A stretch of 64,000 nt of DNA, from positions 22,336,774-22,400,773 of the forward strand of contig NW_020312827.1 in the NCBI RefSeq assembly GCF_003265705.1, read 5' to 3'. Positions 32,658 through 44,624 of the stretch are shown here, in pieces. Numbering within the stretch: the stretch's first letter is position 1; each line of letters begins with the position of its first letter. Position numbers and translations under genes: made by a program. The DNA comes from Callorhinus ursinus (Eukaryota > Chordata > Mammalia > Carnivora > Otariidae). A model generated the notes under the pieces. The model was not told the DNA's origin. It was given only the letters and a program-made list of their open reading frames with translations, and made no database searches.

Positions 32658-33261
32658 TGGGTCTTTAGAATAAGAGACTAAGAGATTTACACTCCTTTCT
32701 TTTTACTTTGCTTTCTCTTTCTTCTTAAAGTCCAGTCTATTCTCTGGAAACAGGTCCATTTCAACCTAAAGTGCCCCAATGGTGTTCCCCTTCATGGTGT
32801 TCACTGAAATTCTGTCTATAGTCACATGAACTTTTTTTTTATGACTTTTTTGTACTTTCTCAAACCTGATCCATTCACCATGTCCTGTCTGCCAAAGATT
32901 GCTGGAGAAATTGCAGCATAGGAATTGAAACTTGGCACAAGGTAACTGCTGAAAAGTATGTGTGTTATGAAAAGTCATGTGTATACTATGCTCTCAGAAA
33001 TCCATAAAGCGATTTACTCCCTTCACTTTTCATGGCAATCTGTGCTAATTAAGATAATGATAACTAATGATTTGCCACATCAAATGATAGAAATAAATCC
33101 ATAAAAATTGATCTTATTGATCAAACATTTTCAATTAAATTAAAGGCAGCATTAATCAACTCCAACAATGTAGTGATAGAAGAACATTTTCTCCTGAGGT
33201 TCTTTGATAAGGGGGTAGAACAATCATCTTTTGAAATGTGATGCAATATATAGTGGACCTG
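32658..33261. other. Non-coding, nothing recognised
   Basis: About 600 bp with no recognised feature apart from short T-runs. Confidence 0.5.
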
Positions 33262-33268
33262 GACACAC

Positions 33269-33301
<33 letters not shown>
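33262..33301 (+). repeat. (CA)n microsatellite
   Basis: A pure CA run of about 15 units follows the imperfect start 'ggacacacgg'. It is probably polymorphic. Confidence 0.97.
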
Positions 33302-33304
<3 letters not shown>

Positions 33305-34639
33305 CTACAGTAATGGATAATGCAGGAACTTAAGCAATTCAATATACTTCTTTGGCACAAACCTACAAGTTACAATCACTTTCCAATGATACAATAATTG
33401 TGGCTTATTTCCACATTGTGGTAATTGCCCTACTCTAAGTGATAAATTAAGAAGATTAACTACAGAAATAACTACCAAAAATGTACATAATTTAAGAAAT
33501 TGCAGCTCTCTATTATGTACTCTTTATCCAAATTAAAATAAAATACCTGTCTGTGCTTTAACTGGTAATAAAACATTAAGAGGGAAAATTCTAATTTCAT
33601 CACAGAGTTGAACAAGAGTCAACTAATAATTACAAATCCCAGACAGCATTTTCTCATGGATGGGTAATTCCAATATACTAGAATGGTCTTGTGGCTCTGT
33701 TGACAATGATGGAAATAGTGCAATGAATCCCCCTCTCGGCAGGATGCTGGCATTTAAAGGATTAATGGAACAAGGAAGCACAAAGGTTATGTAAAGCTTA
33801 AAGGCAATGAAAGGAGAAAAACTCTAATTAGAAAATTATATATAAAGGTTTAATTCAAATTATATGCTTAGAGATGGGCTAGGACTTGAGTAAGAAAGAT
33901 TTCACTGTCACTTCATTCTCAGAAGTTTTTTGTAAATGGTCTTAAACAGGAGAAAAATGTTCAAGAATGCCTTTGACATATTCCTAAACCTTCTTGGGGT
34001 GGATGTGATAATTTTAGCGTGTATGAATCAAGACTTGTAGCCCTTCGTTCGTCACCTTTTCCTATCGGCATTTCTGTGTCAACATCAAGGAAGTTTCAAG
34101 TCCTACTGAAAAGCGAAATGCTGCCTCATTCTAAAAAACATTCCACATAATTGCTGAAAACCCAATGAAAGTGACACTGAATAATCACTTTATCACGCAG
34201 CTTAATGAGGTCTTTTCTGAAACTCGATCAAATTAATAGTTTGTCAAGACATTAAGTACCATTTCTTTCTACTTTTTATGTAATTTTTAAACATCTCCAA
34301 ATTGGAAAAAAAAAAAAAGAGTTCTCTTAGAAACTTTAAAAATAACTGCAGGCAGTTTGTGTGATTTTTCTTAATACTAAAGCAAGGTATCCTGTATTTT
34401 ACCAGAGTAGAGGTAAAGAGAGTAGAAAAAAATCATGGATCCCCTCCCCTTCTCTCAGAATTCATTAAAATATTATTTAACCTAAAGATTCTTACTCCCC
34501 AGTTGATGCAACTCCTCAAAATATTCATGGAATAATCCAGGCCTGAATGTTTTTACATTTGTCTAAAATCCAGTGGCATTTTCAGCACACTAATTTAGTG
34601 TCTTCTTATGTTATTGAGAGATTCCTGCATATGAGGTGT
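33302..34639. other. Repeat-poor stretch, candidate conserved block at 33960-34260
   Basis: No repeat or gene was recognised. The interval 33960-34260 retains several CpG-containing words (ttagcgtgt, ccttcgttcgtcacc, tatcggcat, aaagcgaaat, atcacgcagc), uncommon in AT-rich neutral carnivore DNA. This hints at constraint. Confidence 0.35.
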
Positions 34640-35290
34640 GACTTTAAGATGCTGCGGACGGGGTGACAGGACAGAAACACAGAGCTCATAGACTGGACTT
34701 TCCAGTGAAGTTGGGGAAGAGAGATGATATCCACATAAATAAGTTAACAAATAGGATATTTTTAGACAGGATGGTCAAACACAGTCTCTTCACAGACATG
34801 ATATATAAGTGAACTCTGAATGATGAGAAGGAACCATCCACCGAAACATGTGGGAAAAGGACATTTCACACAGAAACAATGGCAAGTTCTATGACATTGT
34901 CAAAGAATAGGAAGGTTAATGTGGCCAGAAGGTCTATGACCCCAAGGGGCAGAGTGGTAGTACAAGAGATTTGAGATTTGCGCAGATCATGGAAAGATTC
35001 CCAGGCAGTAAGCAGGAGTTTAGATTTTTACTTTAAGTGCATTTGGACATCAATGGACCATTTTTTGGCAAGAAAGCGTTTTATGATGTGCTTTATGTTT
35101 TAAATGAGAACTCTGGCTGTGCTGCTAGATGAAGAATTGGCTCAACGCAAGGGAGGGAAGCAGGGAGATGAGTGGGTGGGGGGGTAGAACTGAAGTCTAG
35201 GCAAGAAATTATGTTGGCCTACAGTAGGTTGTTAGAGGCAGAATCAGTGAATTGTTGTCAAATTTGAGATTTACTTTGAAGGTAGAACAG
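34640..35290 (-). repeat. L2 LINE fragment, antisense
   Basis: The order 'gaaggttaatgtggccaga', 'gtaagcaggagtttagattttta', 'aatgagaactctggctgtg', 'ggaagcagggaga' and 'gaattgttgtcaaatttgag' matches the reverse complement of L2 upstream of its 3' end. Confidence 0.75.
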
Positions 35291-35956
35291 ACAAGCCTTA
35301 CTCGTGATTAACATAAAAAGTCTAACTCATATTACTCTTTTACCAAAACCTTAGCATAATCACCCTGAGAACAGGATCTATGTCACAGGTTTCTGGTGAC
35401 TCCATATTACACAGCCTAGTGCTGAGGATAGTCAATATGGAACAAACATCAATCCATTTTTCCTCACCCTTCTAAGGCAAATAATTAAAATAGTGTCTGC
35501 TCTCTTACTGTCAAAGTGAGGATCAATTTTCTTATCTACTTTTTGAATCTAAGTATTTTCTAGAAGTATTTGGAACACGAAAGGGTGTTCAATCTCTACC
35601 AAGCCAACCACATAAATTTGTTTTTAATGTTTGGTCTTTTCCTTCCTCTTAAGTGCTACGGAGGCCATCAGGCAAAGAGTTCACCAACAATCACGTGGGT
35701 AGTCAGAACCTGCAAATATTCATTCAATAGAGTGATTTAATAGAAACAGCAAAAATGCAGTTAAATTGGAAATGTTTTCTTGTCTTCCTGGTGGGTTGAG
35801 GACATATTCAAAAAAATTGAAAGCATACTGGATAAAGCCCATGAGAATCTATTGCATAGTGCTTATATTCAGAATAAGAAATAATCAAATGGTTTACTGC
35901 CTCTATAATACATAAGTCTCCACAATATTTCCCTCTGAATTATAAAAATCTTAGCC
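35291..35956. other. Non-coding, nothing recognised
   Basis: About 670 bp of ordinary sequence ending in the target-site duplication of the next L1. Confidence 0.5.
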
Positions 35957-36287
35957 AAACTGAAATAAGTCAGTCAAAGAAAGACAAATACCATATGATC
36001 TCACTCATAATGTGGAATTTAAGAAAGAAAACAGATGAACATATGGAAAGGGGGAAAAGAGAAAAAGGGAGAAAAGGAAGCAAACCGTAAGAGACTCTTA
36101 AGGATAGAGAACAAACTGAGGGTTGATGGAGGGAGTTGGGTGGGGGGATGCGCTAGGTGGGGGATGGGTATTAAGGAAGGCACTTGTTGTGATGAGCACT
36201 GCCTACTCTATGTAAGTGATGAATCACTGAATTCTACTCCAGAAACCAATATTGCACTGTATGCTCACTAACTAAAATTTAAATTAA
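35957..36287 (+). mobile_element. Short L1 3' end insertion with 13-bp target-site duplication
   Basis: The duplication aaaaatcttagcc occurs at 35944-35956 and 36288-36300. Between the copies lie 331 bp of L1 3' end: 'ctgaaataagtcagtcaaag', 'atatgatctcactcat', a polypurine block, 'gggtattaaggaaggcac', 'gaatcactgaattctactcc' and an A-rich tail. Only one 3' UTR module is present, of an older type than the 12.5-kb copy. It is non-coding. Confidence 0.95.
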
Positions 36288-36300
36288 AAAAATCTTAGCC

Positions 36301-36984
36301 CAGGTTGAATTCTGGAACTAAGGAGACTTATGTGTTCTGAAAGAGTCTCTTTCAACTGTTCTGTCAAATGTTTTCCTGATACAGTTTGTGGCACAAAAAA
36401 ATTCTATTGTCAACCTTTTATTAAGGGGGATATTTCAGTTACAAAGGAAACATTTTCCAGAGGTACCTTAAATAAAAAATAATAATTTTTAATCATAATT
36501 TATTTTTCTGATCTGAATCCATTTATTATTTTTACCACCTCTAAAGAACTTGATTAATTTAGCATCATGAAAGTCAATGTATGATCATTTTAATTGGTTT
36601 CAAATCCATGTTTGTGGCATAGTTTATTTTAAGAACCAAATAATTGTAAGAGAAAAATGTTTTAATCCAATGTTTTAGTTCTTTCATATAAACATTTCTT
36701 GACATTTTTTTTAATTAATGGAACTGAATGGTGTTGGGAAAGTTTCTACTTTTCCTATATAACAATAGTCAGGGTTTGCTAAAAACAGGGACTGAACACA
36801 TAAATGTATGTATGGGTCACACCGACCACATGGAAGGGCTGAGGTTCACTGAAGGAAGGATGAATCTGTCCTACATATCTCTTCCCCAGCCCCCAGCTGG
36901 AAACCCACTCCATAAGCCAGGACTGCTTCGTGATAAGCTGACCAGTGCAGTGATCCCAGATACTTCATTTATGGGCTTTCGACC
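36301..36984. other. AT-rich non-coding stretch
   Basis: No repeat or gene was recognised. The frame 36728-37033 (+, 101 codons) ends in a MIR fragment and is not credible. Confidence 0.45.
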
Positions 36985-37305
36985 TCAGAGCCTTCATCTG
37001 GAGAATAATAACAACACCTACCCCACGGTTTGACATGAGGTCTTGAAAGTAGTCTGAATAGGGGCGCCTGGGTGGCTCAGTTGGTTAAGCACCCGACTCT
37101 TAATTTTGGCTCAGGTTGTGATCTCAGCGTCCTGAGATCGAGCCCTGTGTCAGGCGCCACACTTGAGATTCTCTCTCTCCCTCCTCCTTGTCCCCCTCCC
37201 TGCTTGCATACTTTCTCTCTAAATAAATAAATACATAAATCAATAAATATATTTAAACAATAGTGTGAATAAGGTACTATATGGAGTAGGTGTTCAGGGA
37301 AAGTT
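36985..37305 (+). repeat. MIR fragment split by a Can-SINE
   Basis: 'cttcatctggagaataataaca' and 'acacctaccccacggtttgacatgagg' at 36985-37050 match MIR. The tail-like 'ataaggtactatatggagtagg' continues at 37272-37300 after the SINE. Confidence 0.6.
37061..37261 (+). mobile_element. Can-SINE, about 10-bp target-site duplication
   Basis: The head 'ggggcgcctgggtggctcag', the body 'gcaccc...ctcttaattttggctcagg' and a CT-rich region end in an AAATAAATAAATACATAAAT tail. Flanks agtctgaata (37051-37060) and agtgtgaata (37262-37271) match at 9 of 10 positions. Confidence 0.95.
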
Positions 37306-38435
37306 AGATTGCTGGACATTTTTTACTTCGTGCTTCAGAACTGAATCTTCCTGATTTCCATCTGAGGACCTGTGAAGTTGGAGGGAAGGTGCCCAGCTGC
37401 AGGGATAGGGCACATATTCCAACTAAACTCTAACGTAACTCTTAAGTATTCTGCCGGCAGAAGTGGTGTTTTCAAGACTGTGCGTGTGACCTACGCCGAT
37501 CCTCTCTCTATGAATCTCAAAATACCTTGCTGAAATTGATGGGGCAAAGATTCTCTTTTTCTCCACCTCTAAACAAATGCAAAAGCAGGGAGTGCAAGAT
37601 TGCTGGCCGCCGTCTGAAACCCATGAGTGTCCAGCCTTGGTACAAAGTCAATATCAGAAAAAGCAGAGAACAAGAGAAATGATGTCTTGGGTGACATCTT
37701 TGTACCCTGGCTCAAGTCTCACATAAGTGAGCCTGCCGTTCTTTTCAGTTACACGAGTCAGTGACTTGGTTTTATTGATTGGAGCAATTTAAGTCAGATT
37801 TGCTGTTTTTTGCACTCCAGTTTTAAAAGCTGCTGGAAAATGTGCTCAGGGGATGAAGCCGCTCCCCACCCACAGCACCCACCAGCATGCCAGCCCCAGA
37901 CATGCCAATGCTTTGGTTAATGGGACAGAGGCAAATGTTTCCCTTTAGGTTAAGTAAAAATATATGTTAGCTCTGGACAAAATCCTTTTGATTCTGGCTT
38001 CTAAACCTAGGCTGCAAATAGTGGGGAGCCTCATTAATATTGAAATCAGCTTTCCATTATCATTATATTAAAAAACCTCACATCTTATTATGTTTGAGCT
38101 TATCTCTGCCTCACGCTTTGTTCTGGCATTGCCCTTTCTCTATTGTTTTGTTTTAGCCTTTGGGGTCTACTTGAATCTGCCACACAGGTTGACAAAGCTT
38201 AATCAGACTTCCTTAGGTGAGGCTAACTGTAAAGCATATCCTTCCCAGTGACAGAGTAGACAACTGACCTCAAGCACACCTGTTCCTTTAGACCCTGCAG
38301 CTATTAGAGTGATTATAACGAATTATGAAACCTTCTCTCTTGGTAACAACTAACCTCATTCTCTGAATCTGAACTTCAAATGGTTTTAGATGTTGGCCAA
38401 TCCAACTTCCCTCTATTTAAAAATTGTTGCTTAAA
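37306..38435. other. Repeat-poor non-coding stretch
   Basis: About 1.1 kb without recognised repeats. The part near 37940-38110 is AT-rich with ATTA/TAAT words. No open frame of note. Confidence 0.5.
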
Positions 38436-38600
38436 GCACTATTCCTCAAACTTTAACATGCCTGCAGAGCCCCTGGAGATCTTGTTAAATTGCAAACTCT
38501 GACTCAGTGGGTCTGAAGTAGAGCCTGAGATTCTGCATTTCTAACAAGCTCCCGGGGTGACGCTGCTCCAGCTCTTGCAGATCACACTTTAAGTAGCAGG
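38436..38600 (+). mobile_element. MER5A-like hAT-Charlie element
   Basis: 'cctcaaactttaacatgcctgc', 'ctggagatcttgttaaattgc', 'ctgactcagtgggtctgaag' and 'tgcatttctaacaagctccc' match MER5A in order and in the plus direction. Confidence 0.85.
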
Positions 38601-39450
38601 ACTTGTAGGATTTGCAGGGTAAGTAAGGTCTCACGATTTGTCTTCGCCACACTCCTACCCTTTTGCAAGGGATCAGCAAGAGATGCGCTCATTAAGAACT
38701 TAGTGACTTGCTGTTACCGTTGACAGAGATTACCCTGGGTGCTAACAAAGCAGTGGAGAGTTCCACTGCCCTACCTGTAAATGCTAAAAATGTAACTACA
38801 GAGTAAGGTGTGCATCTATGATGACCAGTCCTAAGGGACCTATTTGTATAGGAGACACCAATTTCAGAAAAGAGCCCCTCCATGCTAAACAATACCCAGG
38901 GTCCAAAGACCCCTTAGTCACCTACACAGAGCTCTACATTGTAACCTAGAAAACAATGTTCTCATTAAGCCTCTTAGATAATGTTGGCACGATTCTCATT
39001 TTAATCTATTTTCTCTGCAGCCATTTTATTTCACTTTTGCTTAACACGACTTTGAAATTTCTGAGCCTTGAGAATATAAAATACTAAAAGCAACAGGCTT
39101 ATTTCTCAATTGCTGAGGGCATTGAGAGGGCTAAGGTATCTTCCAGCTGCCAAAATACTAGAATTGCAGTTGATTAGAGAATAAAGAAAATATCACTAAG
39201 GACTATACTTTTAAAAATTAAATGATGTCAAACACCCTATTTTATATACCACCTTTCAGGGCTTTCAAAACACTTTGTTTCGAGGTCTAATCTTCATTTT
39301 CATAACACCTCAGAGAGAGTAGAACCTACTAAGAGATGTTGTCAAATATTACAAATTTAATTTTATCTTTAAAAATGCACGCCATACTCTATTATTAGGG
39401 AGGAAAGAGATACTAGGTGTTCCCCCACACTCCCCTCCCCCAAAAAGAAT
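38601..39450. other. Non-coding, nothing recognised
   Basis: About 850 bp with no recognised repeat. Only 60-66-codon minus-strand frames are present. Confidence 0.5.
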
Positions 39451-39459
39451 GTCTGTCTG

Positions 39460-39501
<42 letters not shown>

Positions 39502-39502
39502 T
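39451..39502 (+). repeat. Compound (GTCT)(TC)(CA) microsatellite
   Basis: A short GTCT run passes into TCTCTC and then into a CA run (39478-39501). Confidence 0.95.
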
Positions 39503-39759
39503 CAAATTCAGAGGTCAAACCAGGAGGCTGGGATTCGGCAAACTTAATCCATTCCATATCTCTACAGCTGTGATTCACAGACAAAATAACACAGTGAGGA
39601 CAACCTAATTCTATACTGTGAAAATAGCTTTTCTCAAAACAGGACATATGAAAACACTTCAGAGAGAATTGCAAATACTTCCTTTGAACAGCTGTTTTTA
39701 ATGGCTTCACAGGACAGATTACACATAAAAAGGAATGAGGACATCATTTAACAACACTA

Positions 39760-39975
39760 CTAATTATATGCACTTTACATATATTATCACATTTAATCCT
39801 CACCACAACTTTATAAGTATAATCATCCCAATTTCTCACATTAAACTGGGGATTACAAAAAAAAAGACAACTTCCTCCAAAGTCACAGGGCTGGGGATTA
39901 GCAGCCCTAAGACTTGAACCCAGTTCTGAATGATTCAAACTCTGAATTCTCCAAAGCCCTTGCCTATAACCATTG
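39760..39975 (-). repeat. MIR SINE, antisense
   Basis: 'cactttacatatattatcacatttaatcctcacc', read in two halves, followed by 'gtcacagggctggggattag' and 'cttgaacccagttctg', follows the reverse complement of MIR to its tRNA-like end. Confidence 0.85.
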
Positions 39976-39978
39976 GAT

Positions 39979-40140
39979 CAGTGTTTCTCAAACTTTAATG
40001 TGTAAACAAGTCACCTAGGGAGCTTGTTAGGATGCAAACCATGATTCAGTGGATCTGGTGTAGAGCTTGAGCATTTGCATTTCTAACAAGCATCCAGGAG
40101 ATGCTAATGCTGGAGGTCCAAGGACCATATTCTGAATGGC
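39979..40140 (+). mobile_element. MER5A-like hAT-Charlie element
   Basis: It starts with the MER5A terminal 'cagtgtttctcaaacttta', then 'gtcacctagggagcttgttag' and 'tgcatttctaacaagcatcc'. It lies 12 bases from another MER5A in the opposite orientation. Confidence 0.9.
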
Positions 40141-40152
40141 AAAGCACTTTGG

Positions 40153-40331
40153 CAGTGTTTCTCAAAGTATGGTCCCTGGGTCATGCAGAATCAGCATCAC
40201 CTGGGAGCTTGTTAGAAATGCAAATGCTCAGGCTCCACCTGAGACCTACTTTGGAGTGGGCTCCCAACAGTCCTTGAGTTAACAAGCCCTCCTGGGGATT
40301 CTCATGCCCATTTAAGTTTGAAAACCAATGG
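40153..40331 (-). mobile_element. MER5A-like hAT-Charlie element, antisense, full length
   Basis: The plus strand reads from 'cagtgtttctcaaagtatgg' through 'atcagcatcacctgggag' and 'agaaatgcaaatgctcaggc' to 'agtttgaaaaccaatgg'. This is the reverse complement of MER5A at about its full consensus length of 180-190 bp. Confidence 0.9.
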
Positions 40332-40989
40332 TTAATATCCAACCTGTCCAAAGATGCGAACAACCTAACTCAATGTGGGAAGATTCCTAGCTGAGTGGAT
40401 GTGATTTCCTCTTGTTATCCTAGGTCATGCTTTCTGATTTACCTGAAAATTTTCATCACATCTTTGTTTAAAAAGTGCCCTGGCCAAAGCAAAGCTGTGG
40501 GTGTGAAGGTGACCTTGGTCCACTGCACTGCAGTGGTACCATATCACAGACTGTGGCGTGTGACCCTAGAGCGAGGTCACTGGGGAGGAGGCTGATGCTC
40601 ACCTCATTAATTTCCGCCCTACAAAATGGGTAGTAATTTTTCTTTCTCAGAGGCTCTCCCTGCAGTGTGCCTAAACCATTTTTCTTCCCTAGTCTAGAGT
40701 GCTTTGCAAAACAAATACTTAGTCTCATACAGTCATTCTAAACAGTTGACTAAGAAACAAGTGGTTTTTTTCTTAATTTGAGAGGAAACATGTCAAATAA
40801 TTATTAAACACAAAAAAGATAGTTATCTTAGCTCTCCAGTTGGGACGAGCAGTAAGACTCAGGAAAATTATAGTGCTTAGAAGACTGAGATAAATGAAAA
40901 TGAAAAGATTTTAGTTGGATTTATTCAAACAAACAAACAAACAAAAGCAATCTTTAACCACCACATTTGTAATAAGTGGTAAAAAAAAA
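40332..40989. other. Non-coding, (CAAA)n tract
   Basis: A CAAA simple repeat lies at about 40926-40946 and an A-run at 40981-40992. No other repeat or gene was recognised. Confidence 0.5.
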
Positions 40990-41175
40990 AAATTGAGCCC
41001 TAGGCAATGTGTTTTACATGAATTATCTCATTGAATCCTTGCAGTGATACCACATACCAGGTGCTACTTTATCCCCATTTTAAAGATTATATAACGGGCT
41101 TAGAGAGGATAAAAAAAAAATGTCCAAGGCCATATAGCTAGTAAGAGTCAGAGCTGGAATTTTAATCTGGGTCTT
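40990..41175 (-). repeat. MIR SINE, antisense
   Basis: 'atgtgttttacatgaattatctcattgaatcc' in two parts, 'tttatccccattttaaagatt', 'gtccaaggccatatagctagt' and 'cagagctggaattttaatctggg' match the reverse complement of MIR. Confidence 0.88.
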
Positions 41176-43270
41176 TCTTTTCCCTTCCTTATGGTGGTTG
41201 TTGGTCTGTCTTAGCATTTCCTCCCACTTCACACACACCACCAGGGGCCCAGGACCATGTGAGAACCTGGTAATCACACTCTACTTCTTCCTCAGTGTCT
41301 CTCAACTCCTACAGAGTCACATCAGTCATGGGCTGATCTCATAGCCAGTCACTGCTAAAGCTCCCCTCAGCCAGGTAACAGCACTCCCTTGGAAAAATCA
41401 AGGAAAGGATGGAAGAAGAAAGTTTCTTTGATCTTCTGTGCTTAGAAGGGCAAAGTTACAAACTCCAACATAGAAAGGGCAGAACAGAACTCTGGGAGTC
41501 CTGTAAATAAGAACAAAGCCACACACTGTTCTGCGAAGCAATCAGAGGGGAGGAGAAATGTAAGAGAAACGTCTGAGAGTTTACAAAATTCGTTAAAGAC
41601 ACAGAACAAACCAGTAATGGAGTATGGAAAACTTGACCTCAAGGGCCCACATCTCTCCAATTCAATGTCACAATAGATCTGTTCTTTAGGACCACACTGG
41701 GTCCTCTAATGAGTCCCAGACATCCTAAGATGCAGAGTTAACACACATATTGTGGGGACATAGCACCAGATTCTGAAGAGATGGACCATGTAAAGCTTTG
41801 AGGAAAAGAAATCACCTCCTCTTTTATAATTTTGAGGCACACACATCAGTCCATTATAACAGATGCAATCTCTAGAAACAATGAGGCTTTCTCTTCTTTT
41901 CTCCCTGCAATCACAAAAGAAGGCCAACTGAAACAAATTGTACTGCACAGAACAAAGCAACATATCAGCATCCCTTCCCTAAAGTCATCATTAGAGATGC
42001 AAGCCCCTGCCTCTGTGAGGGACTTCCATTTGTACTTGGTTAGTTAGAACTCTACATTCATTTTAAGCCAATCTGATTGGTTTCAACAACTTTAATGATT
42101 CTAACAAAGATGAAGATATTAAACATAGAGCTCATTATTAGTCAGAAGTCTGCCATGTTCCCTGCTGTATAATTAACTCCTTTCATTCAACACATTTAAA
42201 ATAGCATCAATGAAGAATATTTAATTACCTCCCTCTAGAAGAAGGTCCCGACTCAGACTCAGTAGCCAGTTTCACAATGAGGTCCAATTTAAATTGTTCT
42301 TAAGATAATGTTTCTGCTAACTATAAGGGCAGCTTAAGTCCAGGAAATTCAATCTAGGGAACAGAAATGATATGACAGAATTGGAAGAAAAGCATGTTCT
42401 TTAGTCTGTCTTTTTTTTAAATGGGTGAGACATTTTTAATGGTGGTGTATTTTCCCAAGGAATTTAAAGTGTGTGGCCAAGGTCACAAGAAAAAAAAAAA
42501 AAAAACAGTGATGGGAGAAACTGCTGTATGAATATTTGTGATCAGGATGTATCATATCAACAGTAAAATACAGTTAAGAGACTGGTTTGTACCCCAGTCT
42601 GACCTTGGGGTTGTTCATAATCCAGATACCATAATATGAGAATATGGGGTTGGAAATCACAAAAGTGACAACTAAGATAATGCTTCAGTTATGCCTCCAG
42701 GGCTGAAAGGGACATAGTGCAGGTGATTCAATTAGGCGTCCTTGTTTTCAGTGCATGCAATCTTATTCAATGATTACAGCACCTGCTTTATGTAACATAA
42801 TACTGCTTATCACTGTAGCCTTTGGGAAAGCATTGCTGAAACGTAAATCAAAAAGAAAAGATGGCCAGCCTATATTAACTTAAAATGTCAACAGGCCATA
42901 CCACTTGTTTGCCATTCTGACTACAAGGACATTTTCTGATTATTTCCTCAAAAGAGCAGAGCCATTTATAATTAGACTTTGTCCTTATCATTACCATCAC
43001 CCCCATCACCATCACTGCCACCGTACCTGTAGGCAGTTCCAACTATGGACATCAAACTATGTTTGATATTGTAGTGAACAGCTGTTTAGGGCCACCCAGT
43101 ACCCTGGTTTTTGGTGGTGGTGGTTGTGGTTGTTTTGGGGGAGTCAATTACATCTCCTTCTCATTGTTCATAAACTCACAGAACTGTCGAAAAAATGACT
43201 TTTTCTACTTCCATAAGGGTGAACACATGACCCAACACCTTTGAACTTTTGGCATACTATTGAGAGAATG
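41176..43270. other. Repeat-poor non-coding stretch
   Basis: About 2.1 kb with no recognised dispersed repeat. An A-run lies at 42491-42505 and a short (ATC/ACC) run at about 42996-43025. Frames on both strands (41442-41660, 41706-41963, 41832-42047) overlap and look like chance. Confidence 0.5.
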
Positions 43271-43297
43271 TGGGGCAGTGGGGTGGTGGGGGGGTGG
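43271..43297 (+). other. G-rich tract, G-quadruplex candidate
   Basis: G-runs at 43272-43275, 43280-43283 and 43288-43294 (splittable into two) give four runs of three or more G with short loops. Confidence 0.6.
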
Positions 43298-44624
43298 AAA
43301 GCTGGAGTCTACGCATTGTAGCAGCGGTGGATTGAAAAACATATTATTTCCTGTTACCTCTACCTCCCAAGATCCCTAATTCTTTTTAGAAGCCTTTTCC
43401 CCAGTCTTCACTTTGATTCTCTGAGCTACCCAAAAGCCTTTGGATAAATTCCTAACCTACTTAAGGGAGTCTAAGCCAGGTTCTGTTGCTTGCAACCAAA
43501 GAGTCTGGACTGGTGCGGATCTGAAGCCTACGAGAAGGTACATATTATGGTCTTTGCCCTAAAGAAGGTGATGACCTAGTTGGCTCGATATAATATGCAA
43601 AAAGGATAAACAGCATTGTGAGGTAGCCAATGCTAAGCTGATAGATAAATGTGACCACATATATACATATACATATATATTAGACACATGTATATCCTTA
43701 TCATTGCCTACCCTCATACTCATGAGCTTAATAATTCATATTTCCTTTAAGCTTCAGATGGAGAATCATATATTTTTTTCTCTTCTCAGACACCTCTCTC
43801 TTAATAAAAGGGATAAAAGGAATATAAAATATGCCATAAACTTTCTCTCAAGATGCCCGTTAAAAGAGGGATGTGATCACACAGAAATAAAAAGGGAGAA
43901 AACACAGGGCAAACATAACTTCAGCATTTTCTGCTGAACCTCTCTGAACAAGAAAAAAATCAACTAGTGCCAGGACTGTCATCCGATTTTCCTCTAAAAT
44001 TACGTCCTTTAATGGGAGGAAAAAAGCAAAGTAAAACAGTCACCCAGCGCAGTATATCCACACGCTCACACACAAATACACATATCTCCCAGTGCCAACA
44101 AATCCCTTTTCTTTAAAGTAAAAACCCTTTAGATTGTAACATAAGAATACATCCCCTGTAGCTGCAATAAACATTTTGATGGAGAAACAGTACAGTTCTT
44201 TTTATCAATTAGAAGATCACTCAGGTTCCACTGCTTAGCTTTTTGGCTCCCAGCTAGGAAAAGGCAGGGAGGGGTAGCCCTGGGGCAACAGAGAGGTTGG
44301 AGAATCTTGACTCTCAATCACAGTCTGGTAGGAAGGGCTGGTAGTATTTATTTGACTCTAAGACCACTGCCTTCTCTCCGGTTGAGTGTCTAGTGAGTCA
44401 ACAGATGTAAAAAAGACCAATCTTCCTTCGATATTTTATATCAGTTTACAAAAAAATCAATATTATTTCATGTGTCAATTTTAAAATAAACAATGATTCA
44501 CTAGTAGGTCCAAGTTGCAGCTTCAAACTCTGCTAATTTATGAAGCAAACACTTGTGTAAACAGAGAACATCAAAATAATGTCATGATGCATTCACCACT
44601 ATCACCCTAAAACAACTTTTGCCT
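43298..44624. other. Non-coding, nothing firmly recognised
   Basis: A stretch near 43440-43510 ('ggttctgttgcttgcaacca') recalls the 3' end of old LTR elements but is too short to assign. A (TA/CA)-rich patch lies at 43655-43690. No credible gene is seen. Confidence 0.45.

Noticed and set aside
33262..33301. Regular spaced repeats as a CRISPR array (also the 28-bp array at 19085)
   Set aside because: The CA run is a microsatellite and the 28-bp units are directly contiguous with no spacers. The genome is mammalian.
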